Shown: in pieces, positions 18,463-26,065 of the stretch
Layout of the letters: the number at the start of each line of letters is the position of its first letter
How positions within the stretch are numbered: the stretch's first letter is position 1
Origin: CAVQAH01 sp963784195
Lineage (GTDB): Bacteria > Acidobacteriota > Vicinamibacteria > Vicinamibacterales > 2-12-FULL-66-21
Reading direction: 5' to 3'
DNA length: 64,000 nucleotides
Assembly: GCA_963784195.1 (NCBI GenBank)
Contig: CAWARA010000013.1
Coordinates: 186,001 to 250,000 of the forward strand
The notes under the pieces: generated by a model
Databases searched by the model: none
What the model was told of the DNA's origin: nothing
Seen by the model: the letters and a program-made list of their open reading frames with translations, nothing else
Position numbers and translations under genes: made by a program

Positions 18463-19554
18463 ATGCAGAAGCTCACTGTCACTCACTTAGTCGTTTCACT
18501 GGCCTGCTTGTTGGCGGCCGCCGCTGCCTCCGCACAGGGCGCCATCGTTACAACCGCGGCACCAATCTTTGTCTTGCCGGACTCGAACCGCGTCCCGCTG
18601 CGAACCGCCGCAGTGAACACGCGCCTGCAGGTGCTGGAGGAGAAGCCTGAGGGATGGGTCAGAGTGGAGTTCCAGGATCCGCAGTTCGGGAAGCGAATCG
18701 GCTTCATCGAGTCGCGTTACGTCAAGATCCTGCGGCCCGAACTCGAGCCATTGGACCTGTCCGTCGGACGCGAGCCAGCGCGTGTACCCGCCGTACCAGA
18801 GATCGCCCGTCCGCCGGTACGGCCTGCCGCTCAGCCCGTGAGTCCGCAACGGCCGTTCGCCCGCGGGTGGATCGACGTCAACCTGGGCTTAGCGGTCGCG
18901 GCAGAATCGCGCTACGGCACGATCTTCGAGGGGGAACTGTTCCGCGAAACCGCCACCTTCACCGCTGATTACCACGCGCCGCTCGGCGCCGAGTTCGATT
19001 TCGGCGGAGGCGTCATGTTCACGCCGGCCTTCGGGATTGGCGTCAGCTTCGCTGGTACAGCGCACCAGGACAATGCGGAGCTCGGCATCCGCATCCCGCA
19101 TCCAACGTTCTTCAACGCGCATGCGACCGACACTGGACAGACTGACGACACGCTGATGCGGTCCGAGGGGAGCGCGAACATCCAGGCGATGTTCGTCAGC
19201 CACCTGTCAGATCGCACAACCGCCCGCGTGTTCGCCGGACCCTCGTACTTCAGGATTCGTCAGGACGCGGTGAGCAACATCATCTTCGACCACGATTTCT
19301 TGATTCTCTCCCCGGTCCATGCCGTAGACATCACGAGATATCAGACCGCAACCATCGAGTTCGAGGATGGGGGCGGCTGGGGATTCCACGTCGGCGGCGA
19401 CGTCAATATCTTTTTCACACGCGTCGTCGGTCTTGGCTGGTTCGCCAAATACAGCCGCGGGACCGTCGAAGTGTTCGAGCCGCTGTCCGAGGTGGACGTA
19501 GAGTTCAAGGCCGGAGGATTTCAGACTGGTGGAGGGTTGCGTCTGCGGTTTTAG
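18463..19554 (+). CDS. Secreted SH3-like domain plus outer-membrane beta-barrel protein
   Basis: 363 residues. Signal peptide at 1-25 (ends AASAQG). Residues about 26-90 are an SH3-like module (APIFVLPDSNRVPLRTA, LQVLEEKPEGWVRVEF, RIGFIESRYVKIL). A Pro-rich linker follows (about 95-130). From about 135 to the end alternating hydrophobic strands suggest a small beta-barrel, finishing GGLRLRF with terminal Phe. The SH3 part may contact peptidoglycan or another envelope protein while the barrel sits in the outer membrane. Function unknown. It is divergent to the WYL regulator. Confidence 0.75.
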   Translation: MQKLTVTHLVVSLACLLAAAAASAQGAIVTTAAPIFVLPDSNRVPLRTAAVNTRLQVLEEKPEGWVRVEFQDPQFGKRIGFIESRYVKILRPELEPLDLSVGREPARVPAVPEIARPPVRPAAQPVSPQRPFARGWIDVNLGLAVAAESRYGTIFEGELFRETATFTADYHAPLGAEFDFGGGVMFTPAFGIGVSFAGTAHQDNAELGIRIPHPTFFNAHATDTGQTDDTLMRSEGSANIQAMFVSHLSDRTTARVFAGPSYFRIRQDAVSNIIFDHDFLILSPVHAVDITRYQTATIEFEDGGGWGFHVGGDVNIFFTRVVGLGWFAKYSRGTVEVFEPLSEVDVEFKAGGFQTGGGLRLRF

Positions 19555-19994
19555 GTCACTTAGTTGCGGCCTGGGAAGACCTCGCACATTCCATATTAAA
19601 TTGCAGTTCGGTTTCGTCTGTTACAGCGTTAATGCCAGTTGAGGTGTGGTGTCAGACAATCCGGCGTTTGTGACGAGGCAGCAGACTCGTCGGAACGTCA
19701 GATTCATTCCGAGTTCTGAATAGAAAACCGTCTTGACAGCCTCAGTACAGCACGGCGACTATTGGCGGCGAATCCCGAAAGTTCCCGGTCATTCCGCCAA
19801 GCTGTCTGGCAATTGCTTCCCGGCGGAGCTCGGCTTGTGTAATGAGCGTGTCGATCGAGCCGTGTGCACATGACCGACGATTGCCGATTGGCTAACGAAT
19901 GTGAGTAACGATCGACTGACGACCGACTAACGACTGCTTGCCGACGCCGCGCCGCGCTGAGAAAGAGCGGCGCGGAGAAGGCGGGGAGACTGCC
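19555..19994. other. Intergenic with short CGACTAACGACTG-like repeats
   Basis: 440 bases, lower in GC than the genes. No frame is convincing. From about 19895 to 19940 the sequence is a degenerate tandem of CGACTGACGACCGACTAACG type (period about 8-9). A Shine-Dalgarno-like GGGGAGA lies before ATG 19995. Confidence 0.45.
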
Positions 19995-20414
19995 ATGGAT
20001 CCTGATTCTCTCGTCCGAGCCTGGTTTCATGAGGTATGGGATGAAGGCCGCGAGGAGGCCATCGATAGATTGATGGCGCACGACGCGATCGTGCATGGTC
20101 TCGGTGGAGGGTCTATCCGCGGTCCGAAAGAGTTCAAGCCGTTCTTCCACGCGATGCGCAATGCGCTTGGCGATCTGGAAGTGACGGTGGAGCGCACGAT
20201 CGTCCAGGGCGACACCGTCGCCGCGCACTGCCACGTCGTGGCCCGTCACGTCGGCGAGACGCTCGGTGGTCCAGCGACTGGCAAGACCGTGGATTTCTAC
20301 GGGATCACTATCGCGCGGGTCGTTGGTGGGAAGCTCGTTGAGGGATGGAACGTCTTCGACTTTCTGCGGATGTATCAGCAGATGGGGTGGGTGAAGGAGC
20401 CGGTGGCGCCGTAA
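19995..20414 (+). CDS. SnoaL-like / ester cyclase family protein
   Basis: 139 residues. Start ATG 19995 preceded by GGGGAGACTGCC; an upstream in-frame ATG adds a charged tail and is less likely. The cystatin-like alpha+beta cone fold of SnoaL proteins is suggested by LVRAWFHEVWDEGREEAIDRLMAHDAIVHGLG, FKPFFHAMRNALGDLEVTVER and GKLVEGWNVFDFLRMYQQMGW. This family includes polyketide cyclases and many binding or isomerase proteins, so the reaction cannot be assigned. Confidence 0.8.
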   Translation: MDPDSLVRAWFHEVWDEGREEAIDRLMAHDAIVHGLGGGSIRGPKEFKPFFHAMRNALGDLEVTVERTIVQGDTVAAHCHVVARHVGETLGGPATGKTVDFYGITIARVVGGKLVEGWNVFDFLRMYQQMGWVKEPVAP

Positions 20415-20431
20415 CGTGGCGCCCGGCTTCC

Positions 20432-20464
20432 ACCTTCGCTAAAGCTACTGCGGACAAGTTAGCC
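20432..20464. repeat. Dispersed-repeat fragment (encodes STFAKATADK in one frame)
   Basis: The segment reads ACCTTCGCTAAAGCTACTGCGG and continues with ACAAG; one plus frame gives STFAKATADKLAG. I recall this peptide string recurring in spurious or chimeric ORFs of Acidobacteriota and related MAGs, which would make it a dispersed intergenic element. There is only one copy in this window, so the assignment rests on memory, not on internal evidence. Confidence 0.35.
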
Positions 20465-20477
20465 GGACCAGCGATTC

Positions 20478-20678
20478 ATGGTCGTCAAGCCACAGATCAC
20501 CCGCAAGATGGCTCGCCGGATGAACTTCGACATCCTTTACTCGTCGCAGGTGACCTGGCACTGCTACGAGAGGGTCCTGCAGATGACCGAGGCGTTGCTC
20601 GGCCGGCTCGAGCCACTAGGTGCAAAGGATTACATCGACGTGCAGTCATTCATGTGGGTGACGCAGGATCTGCAGTAG
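20478..20678 (+). CDS. Short hypothetical ORF, possibly a gene remnant
   Basis: 66 residues (starts MVVKPQITRKMARR, ends DVQSFMWVTQDLQ). Composition is protein-like and less GC-shadow-like than its surroundings (ILYSSQVTWHCYERVLQM, LGAKDYIDVQSFMW). There is no Shine-Dalgarno, and a stop lies 15 bases upstream in frame. It looks like the C-terminal end of a larger protein whose N-terminus has been lost. Family not recognised. Confidence 0.35.
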   Translation: MVVKPQITRKMARRMNFDILYSSQVTWHCYERVLQMTEALLGRLEPLGAKDYIDVQSFMWVTQDLQ

Positions 20679-21511
20679 CCCAGCTTCGACCGCGTGAACC
20701 CTTTCACACTACATCGATCTGCTGCTCCATCGAGCAACGTGGGCAACGTCCTCAGGTGTGTTTGGGATTTCTCAAGACGCTCTCCGAAGACTGGCGCGAG
20801 CAATTAGCTTCAGAGATTCGCGCTCCTCTCCGTGCCGCGAGCCAAAGGTTAGCGAAGATTTAGCGTATGACCGGCGCTGTCACGGGTCATCGATACCATC
20901 GCTCCATGAATGAGGAGGGTCGATGTCCCCAGCCGTCACCGCCCGGTTGCGTCGTTTCCCCCGCCATACGTGTTCTTCATGCCGTTCGAGGCGCGCCCGA
21001 TTCCGTTATCGTGGTGCCATTCGCGCCGATCGCGATCACGATCTGTGCTTCCGATGTTTCCGGGGACTTGTCGACAAGATGCGGACGGTGCCGCAAGATC
21101 GCGGCCGATCGAAGTTTCAGAACGCCCCATATCGTTCGTTTTCAATGACGATGGCGTCGTCGTCGTCCAGAAAGTGATGAGCGTCTGAGGGAATCGGGAC
21201 CCTTCTCGCGCTGGTCGTGCGATTCGCGAAATGCATCGGCCGAATGCCCGGCGCCCGACAACGATGGCTGTGCGCGAGGGTGACAACGAACGGGAGGCGA
21301 CCGCGACCTCGGCGGGTGAGGGGTCAGGTCTTGAATCCGCACATTTTTCATCACCTGCCCCCATCAGTTCTCGCTTCCTGGCCCGAGCGCGGTCCGCAAT
21401 TACTTCAATCGGTCCGCGTGAGGTGCCTTGCAACGATTGCGCAGCCTGAACGACTGACAGCGGAAAACCGGCCATTTTCGCGACGGATCGGATCGTGGAT
21501 CGTCGTGCCGC
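20679..21511. other. Gene-poor region upstream of the RAYT
   Basis: About 830 bases without a supportable gene. It contains short overlapping frames in all directions and, at 21320-21361, the first REPIN copy. A long minus-strand frame that crosses it and the transposase is a shadow. I see no promoter with confidence. Confidence 0.45.
21320..21361. repeat. REPIN copy 1 (degenerate right arm)
   Basis: The left arm GGGGTCAGGTCTTGAA (21320-21335) is intact. The right arm TTCATCACCTGCCCC (21347-21361) is a decayed version of TTCAAGACCTGACCCC. It lies 150 bases before the RAYT start. Confidence 0.8.
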
Positions 21512-22378
21512 ATGGCGCGCCCGCTCAGAATTCAGGCGCCGGGGCTGACCTATCACGTCACCGCGCGCGGCAATAATCGGATGGAGATTTTCCTGGACGA
21601 CGTCGACCGTCGCCGCTTTCTGAGAGTCCTCGCTCGCGTCGTGCTCCACTTCGGACTTCGCTGTCACGCCTATTGCCTCATGACCAATCATTTTCATCTC
21701 GCGGCCACGACGACCGAGGCAAATCTGTCGCGTGCGATCAAGCAACTGAATGGCGAGTACGCCCAGTGGTGGAACAGGCGTCACCGGCGTGTCGGACATG
21801 TGTTCCAGAGCCGCTTCGGTGCGCAAATCGTCCAGGACGGCCGCTACCTTCTGAACGTCTGCCGCTATATCGTGCTCAACCCGGTGCGCGCGCAGCTGGT
21901 TCCGGGGCCGGCGCATTGGCATTGGAGCAGCTATTGCGCGACTGCCGGAGTGATCAGGGCCCCGTCGTGGCTGCACTGCGAGGAGCTGCTGGACCACATA
22001 AGCAACGGCGACCGTACAAGGGCCTCCAGGCGTTACAGAAAGTTCGTCCTTCGCGTGAATGCGCGGACACTGCGTTTGAGCCGTGAAGCGGTCCTCGGGG
22101 ACGAGAAGTTCGTCGCTCGGTTCCAGCCGTATCGGACGCGAGCGAGCCGTGAAGTACCGCGGCGCGCGGCACGTCGCGCGCTCAAAACGATCTTCCGCGG
22201 CGCGGTCACCCGCACCGCTCGAATCACGGGGGTCATCGCTGCGTTTCGAGAGAGGTATCCGCTTGCGGAGATCGCACGGTATCTGGACGTGCATCCGAGC
22301 ACGATCAGCAAGATCGTCTCGGCGCACCGGGGTCAGGTCTTGATAAGTGCCGAGATTCAAGACCTGACCCCTCCGTGA
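21512..22378 (+). CDS. REP-associated tyrosine transposase (RAYT, Y1/IS200-like)
   Basis: 288 residues. Y1 HUH features: LTYHVTARGNNRMEIFL, CHAYCLMTNHFHLAATT (the HFH metal-binding pair at about residues 68-70) and CRYIVLNPVRAQLV (candidate catalytic Tyr). The W-HWSSY motif typical of RAYTs follows. Residues about 245-275 (LAEIARYLDVHPSTISKIVSAHRG) form a helix-turn-helix. RAYTs nick single-stranded REP hairpins and are usually single-copy, domesticated and non-mobile. REPINs flank it on both sides. The last about 13 codons (GQVLISAEIQDLTPP) are encoded by REPIN copy 2, so the stop lies in the repeat. No Shine-Dalgarno seen. Confidence 0.92.
   Translation: MARPLRIQAPGLTYHVTARGNNRMEIFLDDVDRRRFLRVLARVVLHFGLRCHAYCLMTNHFHLAATTTEANLSRAIKQLNGEYAQWWNRRHRRVGHVFQSRFGAQIVQDGRYLLNVCRYIVLNPVRAQLVPGPAHWHWSSYCATAGVIRAPSWLHCEELLDHISNGDRTRASRRYRKFVLRVNARTLRLSREAVLGDEKFVARFQPYRTRASREVPRRAARRALKTIFRGAVTRTARITGVIAAFRERYPLAEIARYLDVHPSTISKIVSAHRGQVLISAEIQDLTPP
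22329..22371. repeat. REPIN copy 2, inside the 3' end of the RAYT gene
   Basis: Left arm GGGGTCAGGTCTTGA (22329-22343) and right arm TTCAAGACCTGACCCC (22356-22371), 12-nt spacer. The RAYT stop codon follows 5 bases later. Confidence 0.92.
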
Positions 22379-22394
22379 TCGACCCAGACCCGTC

Positions 22395-23093
22395 GTGAGG
22401 ACGGTCAACAGGATGGTCTCGTCGACAGGGTGCCAGGTCGTGAATAATGTTGAGATTCAGGACCTGACCCTTCTCCCCGACATCCCTTCATTCCGGCGCC
22501 TGACCCGCGCGCTGGCGATGCTCGATGCGATCATGTCGCCCACGTGGGAGTTCCGCTACTACTCCTTCAACTCGCGGTGGTGGGAGGGCGAGATGATGGC
22601 GTCGATGCGTAACGGGTCGGGCGATCACTGGTTTGCGCTGCTGACGTCCGCGGGTGTCGCGCTCCACGGCCTCGCGCACGAGGCGTTGAACTTCCGGCCG
22701 GACTCGCCGTGGCCGGGCATCTTCGATGGGCTGCCACAGGAATTCCACGCGAGCTTCTTGGACGAGGCGGCATTCGACACAGCCAACAGCACGTTTTGTA
22801 TCTGGCGTCGCGTGACGGACGATCGCTGGCATCGTGGGCCCGTGCAGCTACCGCCTGGCGATGATCCTGACGGCTCGCAGGAACTGCTGTCGATCCTCGC
22901 AGGCGGGCCCGGGCTGTATGTGCGGTTTGCCGAGGAGTATTACGAACGGGAGATCGCGATCGCCGATGTTGCCTCGATCTATCGGCACGAGCCGCTCACC
23001 ACGGACCTCGTGCGACGCCTCAACCCGAAGGCAGAAATAGTTTCCCTCGCAGATGACATCGAGGAGATCGGCTATCCCGAGGCGCTCCGGTAG
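22395..23093 (+). CDS. Conserved hypothetical protein whose 5' end overlaps a REPIN
   Basis: Up to 232 residues from GTG 22395. The first about 28 residues are translated REPIN copy 3 (VEIQDLTLL), so native protein probably starts near FRRLTRALAMLDAIM; the first ATG after the repeat is 22518. The body is rich in Trp/Tyr and acidic residues (EFRYYSFNSRWWEGEMMASMRNGSGDHWFAL, IWRRVTDDRWHRG, YVRFAEEYYEREIAI). It has no signal peptide or membrane segment, so it is cytosolic. Family and function not recognised; the size and style recall immunity-like or SUKH-like proteins, but I see no decisive motif. Confidence 0.65.
   Translation: MRTVNRMVSSTGCQVVNNVEIQDLTLLPDIPSFRRLTRALAMLDAIMSPTWEFRYYSFNSRWWEGEMMASMRNGSGDHWFALLTSAGVALHGLAHEALNFRPDSPWPGIFDGLPQEFHASFLDEAAFDTANSTFCIWRRVTDDRWHRGPVQLPPGDDPDGSQELLSILAGGPGLYVRFAEEYYEREIAIADVASIYRHEPLTTDLVRRLNPKAEIVSLADDIEEIGYPEALR
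22429..22470. repeat. REPIN copy 3 (hybrid, variant left arm)
   Basis: Left arm GGTGCCAGGTCGTGAA (22429-22444) differs from the consensus at several positions; right arm ATTCAGGACCTGACCC (22455-22470) is near-consensus. The same variant left arm recurs in copies 5 and 6. Confidence 0.85.
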
Positions 23094-23145
23094 TCGTGAT
23101 CACGTCCCCCGTGCGGCATCCCGGGACGATCCGGGACGATCAGCA

Positions 23146-23180
23146 GGGGTCAGGTCTTGAACGATTCAAGACCTGACCCC
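23146..23180. repeat. REPIN copy 4 (near-perfect palindrome, 3-nt spacer)
   Basis: GGGGTCAGGTCTTGAA (23146-23161) and TTCAAGACCTGACCCC (23165-23180) separated by only CGA. It sits between two convergent genes and could fold into a 16-bp hairpin. Confidence 0.92.
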
Positions 23181-23188
23181 CTCCGCAG

Positions 23189-23665
23189 CTAGTGCTTCTC
23201 GAAAACGAGGTGATTCTCCAGCGCTTCACCCTTTTCGTTCGTGCCCTTCTGGTGCACGGTGAACGTCTTGCCGTCAGGCGAAATGGTGCCAGCGTAGGTC
23301 ATCACGACCTTTCCGCCCTTCTTGTCCACGCGCGTGCGCTTGGAACCGTCGGCTTTCAACGACACCGTATCGGCGATCGGCGAGCCGGTCAGCGGAACAT
23401 CCTGTCCATCGGTGGGGGCAGTGAACTCGGTTTTCCTCGGCTGTCCATCTGGGAGCGTCACCTCCGAGATGGCCTTCATGCCCTGCGCGGTCTGCTCGAA
23501 TTTCAACACCACACTCTTCAGCGGCGGACCAGGGGAAAACTTCGATTTCTGAGCGTTCAAGTGCCACGTCCCAACGATCGGATCGGGCGGTTGGGCGCGC
23601 CCGATGTTCGCGGTGAGGCATATCGCCAACGTACCGACTGCTACAGCTATTTCACGCAACCGCAT
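23189..23665 (-). CDS. Small secreted protein, possibly lipocalin-like
   Basis: 158 residues. Strong Shine-Dalgarno (AGGAGGTTCCG then ATG). Signal peptide at 1-24 (ends NIGRAQ). The mature protein begins PDPIVGTWHLNAQKSKFSPGPPLKS, with later strands SVVLKFEQTAQGMKAISEV, DTVSLKADGSKRT and KTFTVHQKGTNEKG. The VGTW-x-LN opening and regular beta-strand spacing suggest a small beta-barrel of the kind often annotated as lipocalin-like or DUF in Acidobacteriota. No catalytic motif seen; function unknown. Confidence 0.75.
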   Translation of the reverse strand: MRLREIAVAVGTLAICLTANIGRAQPPDPIVGTWHLNAQKSKFSPGPPLKSVVLKFEQTAQGMKAISEVTLPDGQPRKTEFTAPTDGQDVPLTGSPIADTVSLKADGSKRTRVDKKGGKVVMTYAGTISPDGKTFTVHQKGTNEKGEALENHLVFEKH

Positions 23666-23836
23666 CGGAACCTCCTCAGCCTGTCAGTTGAACAGCGCGT
23701 CAATGTATCGGGCAAGGCTTAGAGGCGTCAATCACAATTCGGCCGTCGGCAGAGGGACTGGTTTTTCGACCTCCATCCAATGGTCGTGACGAGGCTCGCG
23801 TCCTGTTCGGAGCACGATCCGCAAGACAGCGCCACC

Positions 23837-23879
23837 GGTGCCAGGTCGTGACGAATGCCGCGATTCAAGACCTGACCCC
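23837..23879. repeat. REPIN copy 5 (hybrid arm type)
   Basis: Left arm GGTGCCAGGTCGTGA (23837-23851) with consensus right arm TTCAAGACCTGACCCC (23864-23879). Confidence 0.88.
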
Positions 23880-23915
23880 ACCCGAGCGCATGAAACCCTC
23901 AAGACAGTCTCCACG

Positions 23916-23958
23916 GGTGCCAGGTCGTGAAGAACGCTGGGATTCAAGACCTGACCCC
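23916..23958. repeat. REPIN copy 6 (hybrid arm type)
   Basis: Left arm GGTGCCAGGTCGTGAA (23916-23931) with consensus right arm TTCAAGACCTGACCCC (23943-23958). Tandem with copy 5. Confidence 0.88.
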
Positions 23959-24029
23959 CCCGCATCTGGTCTAAGATGCCGCCGACGACATCGGTGCGGA
24001 GGCTGTCGGTCTTCTGAACGGAGGGCGAG

Positions 24030-24509
24030 ATGAAAATGCTGACTATCGTGCTGAGTCTCTGCGGCGCGCCGCTGCTCGCGCTGCAGGCCGGTTCCCAGCC
24101 CGCGCGCGGCGCGAACGACCCAGCGATCACCGCTGTGGCCGATCAATACGTCAAGGCGACTCTTGCCGGCGACGCGAAGGCCGTTGCCGCGCTCTATACC
24201 GACGACGCGGTGGAGATGCCGCCGAACGAGCCGGCGGTCAAGGGTCGCGCCGCGATCCAGCAGCTCTACGAGAAGAACTTCAAGGCGGCGAAGATCGGGT
24301 CGTTTGCTGTGACCCATATGGAGAGCCGGTCCTCCGGTGATACGGGATACGACACCGGTACATACCGGCAGACCGTCACGCCAACTGGCGGCTCGGAGAT
24401 CAAGGACTCGGGCAAATATGTCGTGATCGTCAAGCGCATCGGAGGAAGCTGGAAGGTCGCGTACGCGATCTACAACAGCGATCTGCCGCCTCCGCCGCCC
24501 CCGAAGTAG
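24030..24509 (+). CDS. Secreted DUF4440/SnoaL-like protein
   Basis: 159 residues. Shine-Dalgarno GGAGGGCGAG directly before ATG. Signal peptide at about 1-20. The fold motif ADQYVKATLAGDAKAVAALYTDDAVEMPPNEPAVKGRAAIQ is typical of NTF2-like DUF4440 proteins, with closing strands GKYVVIVKRIGGSWKVAYAIYNSD. It ends in a run of prolines. Such proteins bind small ligands or act as isomerase-like domains; no catalytic claim can be made. The ADA2-like gene starts 14 bases downstream, so they are probably co-transcribed. Confidence 0.8.
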   Translation: MKMLTIVLSLCGAPLLALQAGSQPARGANDPAITAVADQYVKATLAGDAKAVAALYTDDAVEMPPNEPAVKGRAAIQQLYEKNFKAAKIGSFAVTHMESRSSGDTGYDTGTYRQTVTPTGGSEIKDSGKYVVIVKRIGGSWKVAYAIYNSDLPPPPPPK

Positions 24510-24523
24510 CGCGTCCGCTGCTG

Positions 24524-26065
24524 ATGCGATCGAAGTCTTTCTCACTGACGACGATGAGGAGGGGTTCCGTACCCCTTCTCGTTCTGATACTGGGCGGGGC
24601 GTGTGCGTCCGCGCCGACGCGAACGCCGGCCTCCACCCCGGCACCCTATTCGGATATCGCCGCATATCGAGCGGCGCGTGAGCGGCTCATCGCAGAAGAT
24701 CGCGCGACCAGGCTGGGCGCAAATCTCTTACTCACGCCGGCAGAAGAGACGGCCAACCGCCGGCTCATGGCGCTCAAGCAGGCCGAGCTGGATCGGACTC
24801 GGGAGTACTTTCCGCCGGCGCACAGCTTCCTCGAGGAAAAGACCAAACAGATCATCGCGGAATCGCCGGTGTTCGAAGTCATGCGGCGCCTCCCCAAGGG
24901 CGGCGTGCTGCACGCCCACGGGGGCGCGCTGGGAGATTTTCGCTGGCTTGTCAGTGACGTCTCGTATCGTCCGGATTGCTACATCTATCTGGGCGACGGC
25001 CCTGCTGTGCCTCGCGGTGCTCTTCGGCTTGCGGATACTTCGCCTGGGGAAGGCTGGCGCCTCGTGAGCGAGGTACGAGCCTCCGCGGCCGACCGGAAAG
25101 CCTTCGACGAAGGGATTTACCGATCCATCACGCTGGGCGAAGAGGAAATGCAGGCGCCCGACATCTGGCGGGAGTTCACGACGGTGTTTCAGCGGGTCTC
25201 TGGGCTCACGGGGAATCCATCTGTGAGGGCCACGTACTGGCGAAACATGCTCCTGGCGCTGGTCGACGAGAATATTCAATACCTCGAGTCGCGTTCAGTC
25301 GCCATCGAGTTGTCGATTGTTCAGGACGTCAAGACCCGCGATCCGGACTTCGACGTCAAGTTCATTGCGGCCGCCGGCCGGGCAGGCACGCGCGAGCAGG
25401 TCGCGCAAGCGCTCGCGAACGCGATCGACCTGCGCGCGAAAGACCCTGGTCGGATCGTGGGCTTCGACCTCGTGCAGGAAGAGGATCGAACGAACACCAA
25501 CCTGTATTACATCGAGCAGTTGCTCGCCGCGCGCCGGGAGGCTGAGCGCAGGGGCGTCGGCCTGCCGTTCTATCTGCACTCTGGCGAAACGAGCTGGGCG
25601 GAGAATGAAAACCTCTACGATGCCATTCTGCTCGGCGCAGCACGGATTGGACACGGCGTGGCGCTGATCAAGCATCCGCGGCTGATGCAGATCGTCAAGG
25701 AACGCGGCATTGGGGTGGAAGTCTGTCCAATCAGCAACCAGCTCCTCGGCTATGTCTCCGACCTGAGAAACCATCCGGCGGTCCACTACATCAACGCCGG
25801 ATTGCCGGTCGTCCTCTCGACTGATGATCCCGCCATCTTCAGGCAATCGCTATCGCATGATTTCTACGCCGCATTCATGGCGTGGGGCCTCGATCTGAGG
25901 AGCTTGAAGCAGCTCGCCATGAATTCACTGATTCACTCCGCGATGAACCCCGACGAGAAGAAACGGGCGCTTGCGGCCTGGGATCGCCGGTGGGCGACGT
26001 TCATCACCTGGCTGAACCAACGGCTGGAGTCGCAGTTTCCCGACGCGCCGGAAGTCAGTGACTGA
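24524..26065 (+). CDS. Secreted adenosine deaminase (ADA2/ADGF-like)
   Basis: 513 residues, longer than cytosolic adenosine deaminases (about 340). Signal sequence with a lipobox-like ILGGACAS, so probably a lipoprotein. An N-terminal helical region (ANRRLMALKQAELDRTREYFPP) resembles the ADGF extension. Metal and catalytic motifs in order: VLHAHGGAL (HxH zinc ligands), YLHSGET (His and Glu), ARIGHGVAL, CPISNQLL and LSTDDPAIF (Asp pair). All ligands are present, so it should deaminate (deoxy)adenosine outside the cytoplasm. It follows the DUF4440 gene and overlaps the convergent TPR gene by 11 bases. Confidence 0.88.
   Translation: MRSKSFSLTTMRRGSVPLLVLILGGACASAPTRTPASTPAPYSDIAAYRAARERLIAEDRATRLGANLLLTPAEETANRRLMALKQAELDRTREYFPPAHSFLEEKTKQIIAESPVFEVMRRLPKGGVLHAHGGALGDFRWLVSDVSYRPDCYIYLGDGPAVPRGALRLADTSPGEGWRLVSEVRASAADRKAFDEGIYRSITLGEEEMQAPDIWREFTTVFQRVSGLTGNPSVRATYWRNMLLALVDENIQYLESRSVAIELSIVQDVKTRDPDFDVKFIAAAGRAGTREQVAQALANAIDLRAKDPGRIVGFDLVQEEDRTNTNLYYIEQLLAARREAERRGVGLPFYLHSGETSWAENENLYDAILLGAARIGHGVALIKHPRLMQIVKERGIGVEVCPISNQLLGYVSDLRNHPAVHYINAGLPVVLSTDDPAIFRQSLSHDFYAAFMAWGLDLRSLKQLAMNSLIHSAMNPDEKKRALAAWDRRWATFITWLNQRLESQFPDAPEVSD

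Larger units (their letters stand above)
23666..24029. other. Intergenic with two tandem hybrid REPINs
   Basis: 364 bases between divergent genes. REPIN copies 5 and 6 occupy 23837-23958, 36 bases apart in the same orientation. The rest holds the promoters of the flanking genes, not clearly recognisable, and GGAGGGCGAG just before ATG 24030. Confidence 0.55.

Noticed and set aside
20936..22408. Long minus-strand frame antisense to the RAYT
   Set aside because: It is a GC-driven shadow of the transposase: Arg/Ser/His-rich, no domain, no RBS, and it crosses the REPINs.
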